Source of the DNA: Lewinellaceae bacterium
GTDB taxonomy: Bacteria > Bacteroidota > Bacteroidia > Chitinophagales > Saprospiraceae
Length of the DNA: 64,000 nt
NCBI GenBank assembly: GCA_020636215.1
Contig: JACJYG010000006.1
Location: 558,001-622,000, forward strand
Direction: 5' to 3'
Positions 44,228-52,317 of the stretch are shown piece by piece. The notes under the pieces are model-generated. The model ran no database searches. It was not told where the DNA came from and saw only the letters and a list, made by a program, of their open reading frames with translations. The translations under genes and the position numbers were made by a program. Every line of letters starts with the position of its first letter. The stretch's first letter is position 1.

Positions 44228-44575
44228 TTATTTCTGAACCGATGCTACCACCGCTTTGAAAGTGTCGGGGTGGTTCATAGCCAGATCGGCCAGAACTTTG
44301 CGGTTGAGCTGAATATCTTTTTCAGTAAGCTGGTGGATCAACCGGGAATAGGTCATACCGTTCATACGAGCGGCGGCATTGATACGAGCAATCCAGAGGC
44401 GGCGGAATGCTCGCTTCTTGGCCTTGCGGTCGCGGTAGGCATATTGCAGGCCTTTCTCAACGGTGTTTTTAGCTACCGTATAGACATTCCCACGGGCTCC
44501 GAAGAAGCCCTTGGACATTTTTAAGATCTTTTTGCGCCTTTTTCGGGACGCAACCGAATTCACTGAACGTGGCAT
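44228..44575 (-). CDS. rplT: Large ribosomal subunit protein bL20
   Basis: This 115-residue bL20 protein binds 23S rRNA early in 50S assembly. Its conserved basic N-terminus is MPRSVNSVASRKRRKKILK, with SKGFFGARGNVYTVAK after it. The globular part contains LWIARINAAARMNGMTYS and VLADLAMNHPDTF. It is the last gene of infC-rpmI-rplT, 77 bp after rpmI, and is followed by a strong intrinsic terminator. In enterobacteria bL20 represses its own operon through a leader RNA; no such pseudoknot can be confirmed here, though the 77-bp gap contains an imperfect hairpin. Confidence 0.98.
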   Translation of the reverse strand: MPRSVNSVASRKRRKKILKMSKGFFGARGNVYTVAKNTVEKGLQYAYRDRKAKKRAFRRLWIARINAAARMNGMTYSRLIHQLTEKDIQLNRKVLADLAMNHPDTFKAVVASVQK

Positions 44576-44652
44576 TTTGATTTTTTTAGTTCAACGCAGA
44601 GGCTACAATCTGAGCACTTTCAGCCTGCGTTCTCGTTAAAAAATAAGGTAAA

Positions 44653-44850
44653 TTACCCAATGGCGAGCAGGCGCTTTACGCGGCCCTCGTCATTCGGGTG
44701 AACAAGCGTGGCGTCGCGCAGGCGCAGCTTGGCTTTCTTGGTCTTGCGGCGCATCATGTGTGACGTCTTCGCCTGGAAGCGCTTGATCTTCCCGGACCCC
44801 GTGCGCTTGAATCGCTTCTTGGCGCTGGAGTGAGTCTTCATCTTCGGCAT
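44653..44850 (-). CDS. rpmI: Large ribosomal subunit protein bL35
   Basis: This 65-residue bL35 protein is recognised by MPKMKTHSSAKKRFKRTGSG and KTSHMMRRKTKKAKLRLR. It is a small, very basic 50S protein inserted near the tRNA exit region. Length is normal. It sits 82 bp after infC and 77 bp before rplT on the minus strand, the standard bacterial order. The spacer after infC holds no obvious separate promoter, so expression is probably coupled to infC transcription. Bacteroidota often have poor Shine-Dalgarno sites, and none is striking here. Confidence 0.97.
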   Translation of the reverse strand: MPKMKTHSSAKKRFKRTGSGKIKRFQAKTSHMMRRKTKKAKLRLRDATLVHPNDEGRVKRLLAIG

Positions 44851-44932
44851 GGCGTTAACTTTAGTAGTTCTTTAAAAATGGACTGCAAAGGTAAGGAATA
44901 ATATGAAATTCCGATATCCTATGGCCAACACT

Positions 44933-45526
44933 TTATTTTTTCTTTTTAGGAGAGACCATGACGATCATGCGTCGGCCTTCCATCTTGGGTAGTGCTTCGG
45001 GCGCGCCATAATCCTCCAATTCCTTGAGGAACTTAAGTAGTAGCAACTCCCCACGGTCTTTGAACACGATGGTACGGCCGCGGAAGTGTACGTAAGCTTT
45101 TACCTTGGCGCCATCTTCGAGGAAACCTCTAGCGTGGCGGACCTTGAACTCAAAGTCGTGGTCGTCGGTATTGGGGCCGAATCGGATTTCCTTAATGACC
45201 GTTTTAGCTGCTTTGGCCTTGATCTCCTTTTCCTTCTTCTTCTTCTCGTAAAGGAATTTGTTGTAATCGATGATCTTTACAACGGGCGGGCTGGCGTTGG
45301 GAGAAATCTCAACCAGGTCGAGTTCCGATTGTTGCGCCCATTCTCTCACCCTTCGGGTGGGATAGACAGTGCCGGGTTCAATCTCCTGGCCCACGATGTC
45401 ACTGATTTCTTCCAGGTTTTCGCCTACGAGGCGGACTTCAGGGATGCGGATCTGTTCATTGACCCTGAAATTAAATTTTTCGGTGATGTTGGTATTTCGA
45501 TCTCTTTTACCTAGTCTCTTTGCCAA
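44933..45526 (-). CDS. infC: Translation initiation factor IF-3, non-AUG (TTG) start
   Basis: This 197-residue IF-3 prevents premature subunit joining and checks the start codon and initiator tRNA. The N-domain contains FNFRVNEQIRIPEVRLVG, the linker is a lysine-rich helix (NKFLYEKKKKEKEIKAKA), and the C-domain includes EIRFGPNTDDHDFEFKV. There is no ATG before the conserved region. An in-frame TAA lies only five codons upstream of TTG 45526, and the codons between are CTA, AAG, AAA, AAG and CTA. TTG is therefore almost certainly the start. Rare start codons in infC are a known autoregulatory device because IF-3 rejects non-AUG starts. The C-terminus has a PKKKK tail. Confidence 0.97.
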   Translation of the reverse strand: MAKRLGKRDRNTNITEKFNFRVNEQIRIPEVRLVGENLEEISDIVGQEIEPGTVYPTRRVREWAQQSELDLVEISPNASPPVVKIIDYNKFLYEKKKKEKEIKAKAAKTVIKEIRFGPNTDDHDFEFKVRHARGFLEDGAKVKAYVHFRGRTIVFKDRGELLLLKFLKELEDYGAPEALPKMEGRRMIVMVSPKKKK

Positions 45527-45730
45527 TAGCTTTTTCTTTAGTTAATGAATACGATGAATTAACACATTCCATTCAGTTTAATCTATTGTTGAACGGCTGT
45601 GCAAGAAACAATTATTATTTTAGAAAAAAAGTTCGCGATAAAATTATTCAATTCTGACGAAATGGGTACAGGATGGGAAAAAATAAATTTGAATAACATT
45701 TTAGATTGGCCTATTTCCCATGGTATCCAC

Positions 45731-45769
45731 AAAAAAAAGTACACCTGCCCGGAGGACAAGTGTACTTTT
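45731..45769 (-). terminator. Intrinsic terminator of clpC
   Basis: On the minus strand a 16-bp stem (AAAAGTACACTTGTCC pairing, with G-U pairs, to GGGCAGGTGTACTTTT) with a 3-base loop runs into a T tract. It lies 17 bp beyond the clpC stop. Confidence 0.92.
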
Positions 45770-45785
45770 CTGAAGATCGCGAATT

Positions 45786-48338
45786 CTATTCCTTCACGTC
45801 TGTATTGACTTCCTTAGACAGCGTAATATCCAGTTTTTCGCCGTCTCCGTTGAGCACAGCTTCCAGCAGGCTGCCTTCGGCGGGATTGGTGCTGAGGATA
45901 AACTCCGCCAGGGGGTCTTCTATGTATTTTTGAATGGCCCGGTGCAACGGCCGTGCACCAAACTGCGGGTCATAGCCTTTCTCTGCAACGAACTTCTTGG
46001 CGTCATCGGAGAGTACGAGGCGATAGCCCATCGTATCCAACCGCTTGTGCAGGTCCCTCAGCGTGATATCTATGATCTTGAAGATATCGTCCTGGTCCAG
46101 GCTATTAAAGATCACCACATCGTCGATCCTGTTCAGGAATTCCGGAGAGAAGGTGCGCTTCAGGGCATTCTGGATAACTGTTTTGGAGTTATCGTCGGCA
46201 GCTTCCTGTCGTGCTTTTGTGGCGAAGCCTACACCCTGGCCAAAGTCTTTCAACTGGCGAACGCCGATGTTGGAGGTCATGATGATGAGGCTGTTCTTGA
46301 AGTCCACTTTGCGGCCCAGGCCATCGGTCAGCTGCCCATCGTCCAATACCTGAAGCAGGATATTATAAACATCCGGGTGGGCTTTTTCGATCTCATCAAG
46401 CAGGATAACGGAGTATGGCTTACGGCGCACTTTTTCTGTCAGCTGGCCACCTTCTTCGTAGCCGACATAACCCGGAGGGGCGCCGATGAGGCGGCTTACC
46501 GAGAATTTCTCCATGTATTCGCTCATATCGATACGCACCAGGGCATCGTCGGAGTCGAAGATGTAGCGGGCCAGGGCTTTGGCCAACTCTGTTTTACCGA
46601 CGCCGGTAGGGCCCAGGAAAATGAAGGACCCAATCGGGCGGGTGGGGTCTTTCAAGCCAACGCGGTTACGCTGTATGGCCTTGGTGATCTTCGTGATGGC
46701 TTCATTCTGGCCAATAATCACGTTCGCCAGGTCCTTGTCCATCGTGACCAGCTTTTTGCTTTCACTCTGAGCCACCCGCTTCACCGGGATACCGGTCATC
46801 ATGGAGACGACTTCAGCAATATCTTCTTCGTTGACGGGGTAGCGCTTGGTCTTGGATTCTTCTTCCCATTGAACCTTGGCAAATTCAAGCTGGCGGACCA
46901 GTTTGGATTCTTTGTCGCGTAAATCAGCAGCCTTTTCATACTGCTGATTTTTAACAGCCTGGTTCTTGTGTTCTTTCAGGTCTTCGATTTTCTTTTCCAG
47001 TTCCTCGATATGCTCGGGAACATGAATGTTCTTGAGGTGGACGCGGGCGCCTACTTCATCGAGCACATCAATAGCCTTATCGGGAAGGAAGCGGTCGCTG
47101 ATATAGCGGTCGCTCAGCTTTACGCAGGCACGGATGGCGTCATCCGAATAGTTCACATTGTGGAACTCTTCGTATTTGGGCTTGATATTTTCCAGGATGT
47201 TGACCGCTTCTTCGGCAGAAGGCGGGTCCACCATTACTTTCTGGAATCGGCGGTCGAGTGCGCCGTCTTTTTCAATGTGCTGGCGGTATTCATCGAGGGT
47301 AGAAGCGCCAATGCACTGGAGTTCACCGCGGGCCAGGGCCGGCTTGAAGATGTTGGAAGCATCCAGCGAACCGGTGGCGCCGCCGGCGCCGACGATAGTG
47401 TGGATCTCATCGATGAACAGGATGACATCCCGAGACTTTTCCAGTTCATTCATGATGGCCTTCATCCGCTCTTCAAACTGTCCGCGGTACTTGGTGCCGG
47501 CAACCAGGGCTGCCAGGTCGAGCATTACGATGCGTTTGTTGAAGAGGGTGCGGGAGACTTTCTTCTGAATGATGCGCAGCGCCAGGCCCTCCACGATAGC
47601 CGTTTTACCCACGCCGGGTTCACCGATCAGGATAGGATTGTTCTTTTTGCGGCGGCTAAGGATCTGAGAGACGCGTTCGATTTCCGTTTCCCGGCCGATG
47701 ATGGGGTCTAGTTTACCTTCCTCAGCCAGTTTGGTGATATCGCGTCCGAAGTTATCCAACACTGGGGTCCGCGATTTGGCGGCGCCTTTGCGTTGCTGGA
47801 ACCGCCCGCTTTGGCCTTCCTCCTCTTCGTAGGGGTCGTCCTGGTCGGAGGGGGCTTGCGCGTAGGGGTCTATGTTGCCGGAGAAGTCCTGATCCTGACG
47901 GACATACTCGAGCTCTGCTTTATAGATATCGTAATCCACGTCGTATTGATTTAAGATTTTGGAAGCGGGATTTTCCTTATGCTTTAAAATGGAGAGCATG
48001 AGGTGTTCGGGGCTAATCTCTTCGCTTTTGAGCATTTTGGCTTCCAGAAAGGTCACTTTAAGGACCTTTTCCGCCTGTTTGTTCAAGGGGAGGTTGCCCA
48101 CGTTGAGGCTGGCATTTCCTGAAGGTATGCGCTGTACGGATTCCTCGACGCTCTGCCGCAGTTCAGTGGCGTCTACATCCAAGGATTCCAGGACCTTCAT
48201 GGCCAGGCCTTCCTTTTCTCCCATGATGCCGAGGAGCAGATGCTCGGTCCCGATAAAATCGTGGCCGAGCCGGATCGCTTCGTCCCGGCTACGGGTGATT
48301 ACTTGTTTGACTTTTGGAGAAAATCGCTTATTATTCAT
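45786..48338 (-). CDS. clpC: ATP-dependent Clp protease ATP-binding subunit ClpC
   Basis: This 850-residue Hsp100 unfoldase feeds substrates to ClpP and takes part in protein quality control. The N-terminal double Clp_N repeat covers 1-145 (FSPKVKQVITRSRDEAIRLG, EHLLLGIM). An acidic spacer follows at about 155-185. The first ATPase module has Walker A GEPGVGKT at 239-246 and Walker B VILFIDEIHT. The middle region carries a UVR-like coiled segment (NQQYEKAADLRDKESKL), which places it in the ClpC rather than ClpB class. The second module has GPTGVGKT near 580 and VILLDEIEKAHPDVYNIL. The C-terminal D2-small domain is intact. It has its own promoter-like sequence and terminator, so it is monocistronic. 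clpP is not in the window. Confidence 0.96.
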   Translation of the reverse strand: MNNKRFSPKVKQVITRSRDEAIRLGHDFIGTEHLLLGIMGEKEGLAMKVLESLDVDATELRQSVEESVQRIPSGNASLNVGNLPLNKQAEKVLKVTFLEAKMLKSEEISPEHLMLSILKHKENPASKILNQYDVDYDIYKAELEYVRQDQDFSGNIDPYAQAPSDQDDPYEEEEGQSGRFQQRKGAAKSRTPVLDNFGRDITKLAEEGKLDPIIGRETEIERVSQILSRRKKNNPILIGEPGVGKTAIVEGLALRIIQKKVSRTLFNKRIVMLDLAALVAGTKYRGQFEERMKAIMNELEKSRDVILFIDEIHTIVGAGGATGSLDASNIFKPALARGELQCIGASTLDEYRQHIEKDGALDRRFQKVMVDPPSAEEAVNILENIKPKYEEFHNVNYSDDAIRACVKLSDRYISDRFLPDKAIDVLDEVGARVHLKNIHVPEHIEELEKKIEDLKEHKNQAVKNQQYEKAADLRDKESKLVRQLEFAKVQWEEESKTKRYPVNEEDIAEVVSMMTGIPVKRVAQSESKKLVTMDKDLANVIIGQNEAITKITKAIQRNRVGLKDPTRPIGSFIFLGPTGVGKTELAKALARYIFDSDDALVRIDMSEYMEKFSVSRLIGAPPGYVGYEEGGQLTEKVRRKPYSVILLDEIEKAHPDVYNILLQVLDDGQLTDGLGRKVDFKNSLIIMTSNIGVRQLKDFGQGVGFATKARQEAADDNSKTVIQNALKRTFSPEFLNRIDDVVIFNSLDQDDIFKIIDITLRDLHKRLDTMGYRLVLSDDAKKFVAEKGYDPQFGARPLHRAIQKYIEDPLAEFILSTNPAEGSLLEAVLNGDGEKLDITLSKEVNTDVKE

Positions 48339-48372
48339 AGTTTTATTTCTCTTGCCGATGTAAGTGGATAAA

Positions 48373-48403
48373 CAATATTAGGACTAATTATTTAAGATTA
48401 CAA
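48373..48403 (-). promoter_or_regulatory. Candidate clpC promoter
   Basis: On the minus strand TTG (48401-48403) is followed after 20 bp by TAATATTG (48373-48380), seven of eight matches to TAnnTTTG. It would give a short leader of about 25-30 bases before clpC. Confidence 0.45.
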
Positions 48404-48735
48404 AACTTGCCTGCCTTTAGTTTTGCAAAAAAAAAACAAGCTAAGCACCCCCTTCGTCCCCTATGTCAGAGGTGTTTCCTTCGTTCTTAATACCCTAAAA
48501 ACCGTGCCAGTGCCAATATTGCAGGTAAAGGAGCGGCTAATTTCCTTTGAAACGTCAATATTAGTGGAAAAAATGCACGTTTACACCTTCTCCCCTTTTT
48601 TCAATTCTACAGTGTAACAACCAAAGGCAGGAGTGGGTTTAGAACAGTCTTGTAATGGATGGCAGGCGCTTGGCTCCCGCTAGCGGCGGCGTCAAAACTT
48701 TATCTGCAATACTAGGTAGACTGGCACATAATTGA

Positions 48736-48743
48736 TACTTTTG
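48736..48743 (+). promoter_or_regulatory. -7 element upstream of the STAS gene
   Basis: TACTTTTG is an exact TAnnTTTG match located 37 bp before the STAS start codon. The -33 TTG is not clear. Transcription would start near 48750. Confidence 0.55.
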
Positions 48744-48780
48744 CATCCACAGAAATCACAACAACGAAATTTTTGAATGT

Positions 48781-49155
48781 ATGAAATACTCCATTGATAA
48801 GCAGGAAAGATACAGTGTGTTTCAACTGCAGGAGGAAATGTTAAATTCGCTGATTGCGCCAGACCTGAAATCAGAGTTCGTCATCTTGTCCAATGAAGGT
48901 GTGAAAAACCTGATCTTTGATTTATCGGATGTCAAGTATGTCGATTCGTCTGGATTAAGTGCCATTCTGACAGCTGACCGCCTTTGGAAAGCATTGGGGT
49001 CCTTCATTTTGACGGGCCTGAAGCATCCCAGTGTGGAGAAACTGATTAAAATTTCCCGCCTCGACAGCCGGCTGACCATTATTCCGACTGTTTCCGAATC
49101 GATCGATTACATTTTAATGGAAGAGATCGAACGGGAACTGAATGATGAGGAATAG
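48781..49155 (+). CDS. STAS-domain protein (anti-sigma factor antagonist type)
   Basis: This 124-residue single-domain STAS protein is of the SpoIIAA/RsbV class. It contains LIFDLSDVKYVDSSGLSAIL, with the candidate phosphorylated serine at 56 or 57 in the DSSG motif. Such proteins are switched by serine kinases and phosphatases and release a partner regulator; no kinase or sigma factor gene is adjacent, so the partner is unknown. It has its own promoter element and a terminator-like hairpin after it, so it is probably monocistronic. An acidic tail (EEIERELNDEE) closes the protein. Confidence 0.88.
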   Translation: MKYSIDKQERYSVFQLQEEMLNSLIAPDLKSEFVILSNEGVKNLIFDLSDVKYVDSSGLSAILTADRLWKALGSFILTGLKHPSVEKLIKISRLDSRLTIIPTVSESIDYILMEEIERELNDEE

Positions 49156-49204
49156 GCCCACGGAGGGTAAGAGGTACAGGCAGGCGTTCGGCGCCTGAGA
49201 AGAG

Positions 49205-49237
49205 GAGTGGCGCTTTTTAAGGAAGGCGCCACTCTTT
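49205..49237 (+). terminator. Terminator-like hairpin after the STAS gene
   Basis: A 9-bp stem GAGTGGCGC / GCGCCACTC with a 12-base loop is followed by a short TTT. The weak T tract lowers confidence. A smaller hairpin (CAGGCG-TTCGG-CGCCTG) lies just before it near 49181-49197. Confidence 0.6.
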
Positions 49238-49253
49238 GTATTATAATCCGTGT

Positions 49254-50186
49254 ATGCCCATGCGTTTCGAACTGACCCTTTTGGGTACCAATTCCGCCCT
49301 ACCAGCATATGGACGCTTCCCTACTGCTCAGGTATTGAACATCCAGGAAAAGCTATATCTTATTGATTGTGGGGAAGGGGCGCAAATAAGAATGGGGCAG
49401 TTCGGCCTGCGCCAGGCAAAGATCAGCCAGGCCTTTATCAGCCACCTCCACGGCGACCACATCTATGGCCTTATTGGCTGGCTAACCTCACTGGCGCTGA
49501 TCAACCGGCAAGAACCCTTGGACATTTTTGCGCCCGAGGGGCTTGAAGAGATCATCAGGGTTCAGCTCAAATACACCGGTGGCCTACCATACTCCCTTTC
49601 TTTCTATACTATTGACCCCAGCCGTCATTCTTTAATTTTTGAAGATAAGCGGGTAGCCATTTTTTCCCTTCCGCTGGCCCACCGCATTCCTGCCAGTGGG
49701 TTTCTCTTCCGGGAAAAGGAAAAAGCCCGGAATATCCGTCCGGACTGTATAGAGGCCTATCAGATTCCTTTCCAGGCTATTCCTGGTATCAAGGCTGGCA
49801 ATGATTACCAATTGGAAGACGGGCGTCTTATTCCCAATGCCGACTTAACCCTAGATCCGCCCAAGCCCCGCACTTACGCTTTTTGCTCCGATACGGCTTA
49901 CCACGAGCCTTTGATCCCATTGATCCAGGGAGTGGATTTGCTCTATCACGAGTCTACTTTCTGTGACGATCTGGTGGATATTGCTGCCGAAACGGGCCAT
50001 TCTACTGCCCGGCAGGCCGCTACTATAGCCCTCAAAGCCGGTGTGGCCCGACTGGTTCTGGGCCATTATTCTTCCCGGTACCCAAGCCTCGAGCCCTTCC
50101 TGCTGGAAGCCCGCTCCGTATTCCCCAATACCGAATTGGGGGTGGATGGGGCAAGTTTTGAGGTGCCACTGCAGGGGCGGGGGTAG
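49254..50186 (+). CDS. rnz: Ribonuclease Z (tRNase Z)
   Basis: This 310-residue metallo-beta-lactamase-fold endonuclease removes 3' trailers from tRNA precursors. That is relevant here because the nearby tRNA-Lys gene lacks an encoded CCA. The N-terminus FELTLLGTNSALPAYGRFPT is typical, and the zinc motif HLHGDH is at 64-69. FCSDTAYHEPLIPLIQGVDL supplies the later metal-binding aspartate, and HSTARQAATIALKAGV...LGHYSSRY contains the final histidine motif. I use ATG 49254; ATG 49260 is equally reasonable, and a TTG further upstream (49236) falls in the preceding hairpin's T tract. It converges with the Crp-type gene. Confidence 0.95.
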   Translation: MPMRFELTLLGTNSALPAYGRFPTAQVLNIQEKLYLIDCGEGAQIRMGQFGLRQAKISQAFISHLHGDHIYGLIGWLTSLALINRQEPLDIFAPEGLEEIIRVQLKYTGGLPYSLSFYTIDPSRHSLIFEDKRVAIFSLPLAHRIPASGFLFREKEKARNIRPDCIEAYQIPFQAIPGIKAGNDYQLEDGRLIPNADLTLDPPKPRTYAFCSDTAYHEPLIPLIQGVDLLYHESTFCDDLVDIAAETGHSTARQAATIALKAGVARLVLGHYSSRYPSLEPFLLEARSVFPNTELGVDGASFEVPLQGRG

Positions 50187-50209
50187 GGGGGGGGTACAGG
50201 GTTTATCTC

Positions 50210-50242
50210 ATGTGTCTGGTTTGTTTTATGGTACCGACACAT
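50210..50242. terminator. Possible bidirectional terminator between rnz and the Crp-type gene
   Basis: ATGTGTC (50210-50216) and GACACAT (50236-50242) can pair, extended by GGT/ACC with one bulge. There is no long T tract on either side. The position between convergent genes is the main support. Confidence 0.35.
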
Positions 50243-50258
50243 AAGACGAACTATCCTT

Positions 50259-50945
50259 TCAAGCCAGCTTCGCCAAGTCCCGGATCAGGATGCTGCGGCG
50301 GTTAAAATGAATGAGGTTAGACTTTTTGAGTTCATTGAGTACAGAGGTGACCGTTTGCCGGGAGGTGCCGGTGATGTTGGCGATATCCTGTTGGGTCAGG
50401 CTATGTTTGATCAGCATTTCGAAACCGATACGTTTTCCGCGGATGGTGGCGGATTCGCGCAGGAATTCGATGATGCGTTCCCGGGCGTCTTTAAACATGA
50501 GTGATTCCAGGCGGTTTTCCGCCCGCCGCAGCCGGCTGCCAATGAAGTGAAGGGCGCGGAGCGCTAAATGGTGGTTTTGACGCATAAGTTGCTGCAGGCA
50601 CTGTACCCGAATGGCGATGAGCTGAACCTCTTCATTCATAGTGGCGGCAAATTCCTTACGGGTGTGTTCACCGGCGAGGCATAATTCCCCAAACAGGGCC
50701 AAAGGGTGGAGGACCTGTTTGATCACTTCTCGGCCATCCTCAGAATGCGTTCCGATCTTGACCACTCCTTTGGCCAGGAAGAAAACACGGTCAGACCGGT
50801 CGCCCACTTCGTAAATGAGTTGCTGCCGGCCTACTTTCAGCGTTTCCGCCTGCGCTGCCAGTTGGGTGAGTAGTTCCGGTTCCACACCTTCAAAGAGTGC
50901 GAAATTCTGAAGTATATCCATCGTAATACTTTGAGCTGCTTTCAT
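50259..50945 (-). CDS. Crp/Fnr-family transcriptional regulator
   Basis: This 228-residue regulator has an N-terminal cyclic-nucleotide-binding-like domain (about 10-125, with VGDRSDRVFFLAKGVVKIG and LALFGELCLAG). The C-terminal winged helix is at about 150-228 (LTQQDIANITGTSRQTVTSV). No Fnr-type cysteine cluster is visible, so an iron-sulfur oxygen sensor is unlikely. The start at 50945 (MKAAQSI) is chosen because the conserved domain begins soon after; the frame is open 45 codons further but that stretch overlaps the promoter. The operator-like dyad at its promoter suggests self-regulation. Confidence 0.9.
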   Translation of the reverse strand: MKAAQSITMDILQNFALFEGVEPELLTQLAAQAETLKVGRQQLIYEVGDRSDRVFFLAKGVVKIGTHSEDGREVIKQVLHPLALFGELCLAGEHTRKEFAATMNEEVQLIAIRVQCLQQLMRQNHHLALRALHFIGSRLRRAENRLESLMFKDARERIIEFLRESATIRGKRIGFEMLIKHSLTQQDIANITGTSRQTVTSVLNELKKSNLIHFNRRSILIRDLAKLA

Positions 50946-50969
50946 AACTTTTGGGCTTTTTTGATGGTA

Positions 50970-51022
50970 CAAATATGCAGGTAGGCATCTATTGGACAAA
51001 GTACAATTTCCGTGATTTGTCC
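50970..51022 (-). promoter_or_regulatory. Promoter of the Crp-type gene overlapped by a GGACAAA-N15-TTTGTCC dyad
   Basis: On the minus strand TTG (50997-50999) is followed by exactly 19 bp and CATATTTG (50970-50977), seven of eight matches to TAnnTTTG. The -33 TTG lies inside one half of a perfect 7-bp inverted repeat (50994-51000 and 51016-51022). A dimer bound there would block the promoter, consistent with autorepression. Confidence 0.55.
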
Positions 51023-51198
51023 TAAGTCTTTTTAAGTATTTTGTTTTTAAAATATTGATTGTCAATTTTTTGCAACTCAATTTATTTTATTTTGTCTTTT
51101 AAATGGGCTTTTTGGGGGCAGGCAAGATGTTTGGGGCCTTGCAATCAGGGAGTGGGAACGGGCGGGGAGGGGGAGGCATAAATATTGGCTACAATCCC

Positions 51199-51206
51199 TA
51201 ACTTTG
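51199..51206 (+). promoter_or_regulatory. -7 element upstream of dinB
   Basis: TAACTTTG matches TAnnTTTG exactly and lies 16 bp before the TTG start codon, so the leader would be only about 10 bases. A TTG lies nearer than the usual 19 bp, so the -33 element is uncertain. Confidence 0.5.
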
Positions 51207-51222
51207 CCGGAAAGCAATACAA

Positions 51223-52317
51223 TTGAAGGCCGACCGGAAAATAATCCACATAGACATGGACGCCTTTTACGCTAGCGTAGAGCAACGCGACCATCCGGAA
51301 CTTCGGGGCAAACCCGTGGCGGTAGGGGGTGCAGGCTTGCGCGGGGTAGTAGCGTCGGCGAGTTACGAAGCTCGGCAATTCGGGGTGCGTTCGGCGATGC
51401 CCAGTGTGACGGCCAAGCGATTGTGCCCGCAGCTGCTCTTTGTCAAATCCCGTTTCGATGTCTACGGAGACGTATCCCGCCAGATCCGGGAAATATTTTA
51501 TGAATACACAGAGCTGGTAGAGCCCCTTTCTCTCGACGAAGCCTATCTCGATGTGACCGACGCCAAACGCGGCCCCCGGTCCGCCACGCTGATTGCGGAG
51601 GAGATCCGTCGGCGCATCTATGAATCCACTGGGTTGACGGCTTCAGCTGGGGTTTCTTTCAACAAGTTCCTGGCCAAGATCGCTTCCGATATCAACAAGC
51701 CGAACGGAATGAAAGTGATCACTCCGGAAGAAGCCCTGGCTTTCCTGGACGAATTGCCGATCGAGGCTTTCCATGGCATTGGAAAAGTAACTGCCGAGAA
51801 GATGCGCCGCATGGGCATTTTCAACGGCGCCGGGCTGAAGGCGTTTTCAGAAATTGAGTTGGTGAAGCGCTTTGGTAAAGTGGGCCGGCATTATTACCGC
51901 ATCGTGCGGGCCGAAGACGAGCGGGAGGTCAACCCCAACCGCATCCGTAAGTCTATAGGCGCCGAGCGCACTTACCGCGAAGACATCACCTCTACAGCGG
52001 AGATGAAAGAGAAGCTGGCTTTTTTGGCGGACATTGTTTTCCGGTATATGGAAAAGGCAGACAATTACGGCCGTACCGTAACCCTGAAGGCGAAGATGCC
52101 CGATTTTAAGGTGATCACCCGCAGCCGGTCTTTTGCTTCGGAGGTTCGCCGCCTGGAAGACCTCATTGCCATTGCGAATGAACTGCTGGAAGAAAACCGG
52201 GCGGATATCGATAGTGTTCGTTTATTGGGCCTTTCCGTGTCGAACTTATCCAAGGAACATGTAGCGGAAGGGATCCAATTGGAATTTGATTTCGAGCGCT
52301 CAAAAGAGGAAGCCTAG
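51223..52317 (+). CDS. dinB: DNA polymerase IV (Y-family), TTG start
   Basis: This 364-residue Y-family translesion polymerase has catalytic motifs IIHIDMDAFYASVEQRD (about 7-23) and EPLSLDEAYLDVT (about 99-111), both with the metal-binding acidic residues. A helix-hairpin-helix region follows (FHGIGKVTAEKMRRMGI), then the little finger (SIGAERTYREDI). The annotated TTG start gives only six residues before the catalytic motif; no ATG precedes it, so a non-ATG start is required. A Bacteroidota -7 element lies just upstream. The C-terminus (LEFDFERSKEEA) includes a likely clamp-binding segment, QLEFDF. Its stop is immediately followed by the HAD gene. Confidence 0.96.
   Translation: MKADRKIIHIDMDAFYASVEQRDHPELRGKPVAVGGAGLRGVVASASYEARQFGVRSAMPSVTAKRLCPQLLFVKSRFDVYGDVSRQIREIFYEYTELVEPLSLDEAYLDVTDAKRGPRSATLIAEEIRRRIYESTGLTASAGVSFNKFLAKIASDINKPNGMKVITPEEALAFLDELPIEAFHGIGKVTAEKMRRMGIFNGAGLKAFSEIELVKRFGKVGRHYYRIVRAEDEREVNPNRIRKSIGAERTYREDITSTAEMKEKLAFLADIVFRYMEKADNYGRTVTLKAKMPDFKVITRSRSFASEVRRLEDLIAIANELLEENRADIDSVRLLGLSVSNLSKEHVAEGIQLEFDFERSKEEA

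Larger units (their letters stand above)
48339..48780. other. Intergenic region between divergent clpC and STAS genes
   Basis: This 442-bp region separates divergent genes. It holds the candidate clpC promoter near its left end and the STAS promoter near its right end. Between them are an A-tract at 48427-48437 and a 10-bp palindrome CCGCTAGCGG around 48676. Short open frames there have no recognisable product. No RNA gene is seen. Confidence 0.6.

Noticed and set aside
45599..45808. A 69-codon open frame opposite the 3' end of clpC
   Set aside because: It runs through the clpC terminator hairpin and overlaps clpC antisense.
48423..48617. A 64-codon open frame between clpC and the STAS gene
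   Set aside because: It has no family resemblance, begins in an A-tract and lies in a region that should be promoter DNA for two divergent genes.
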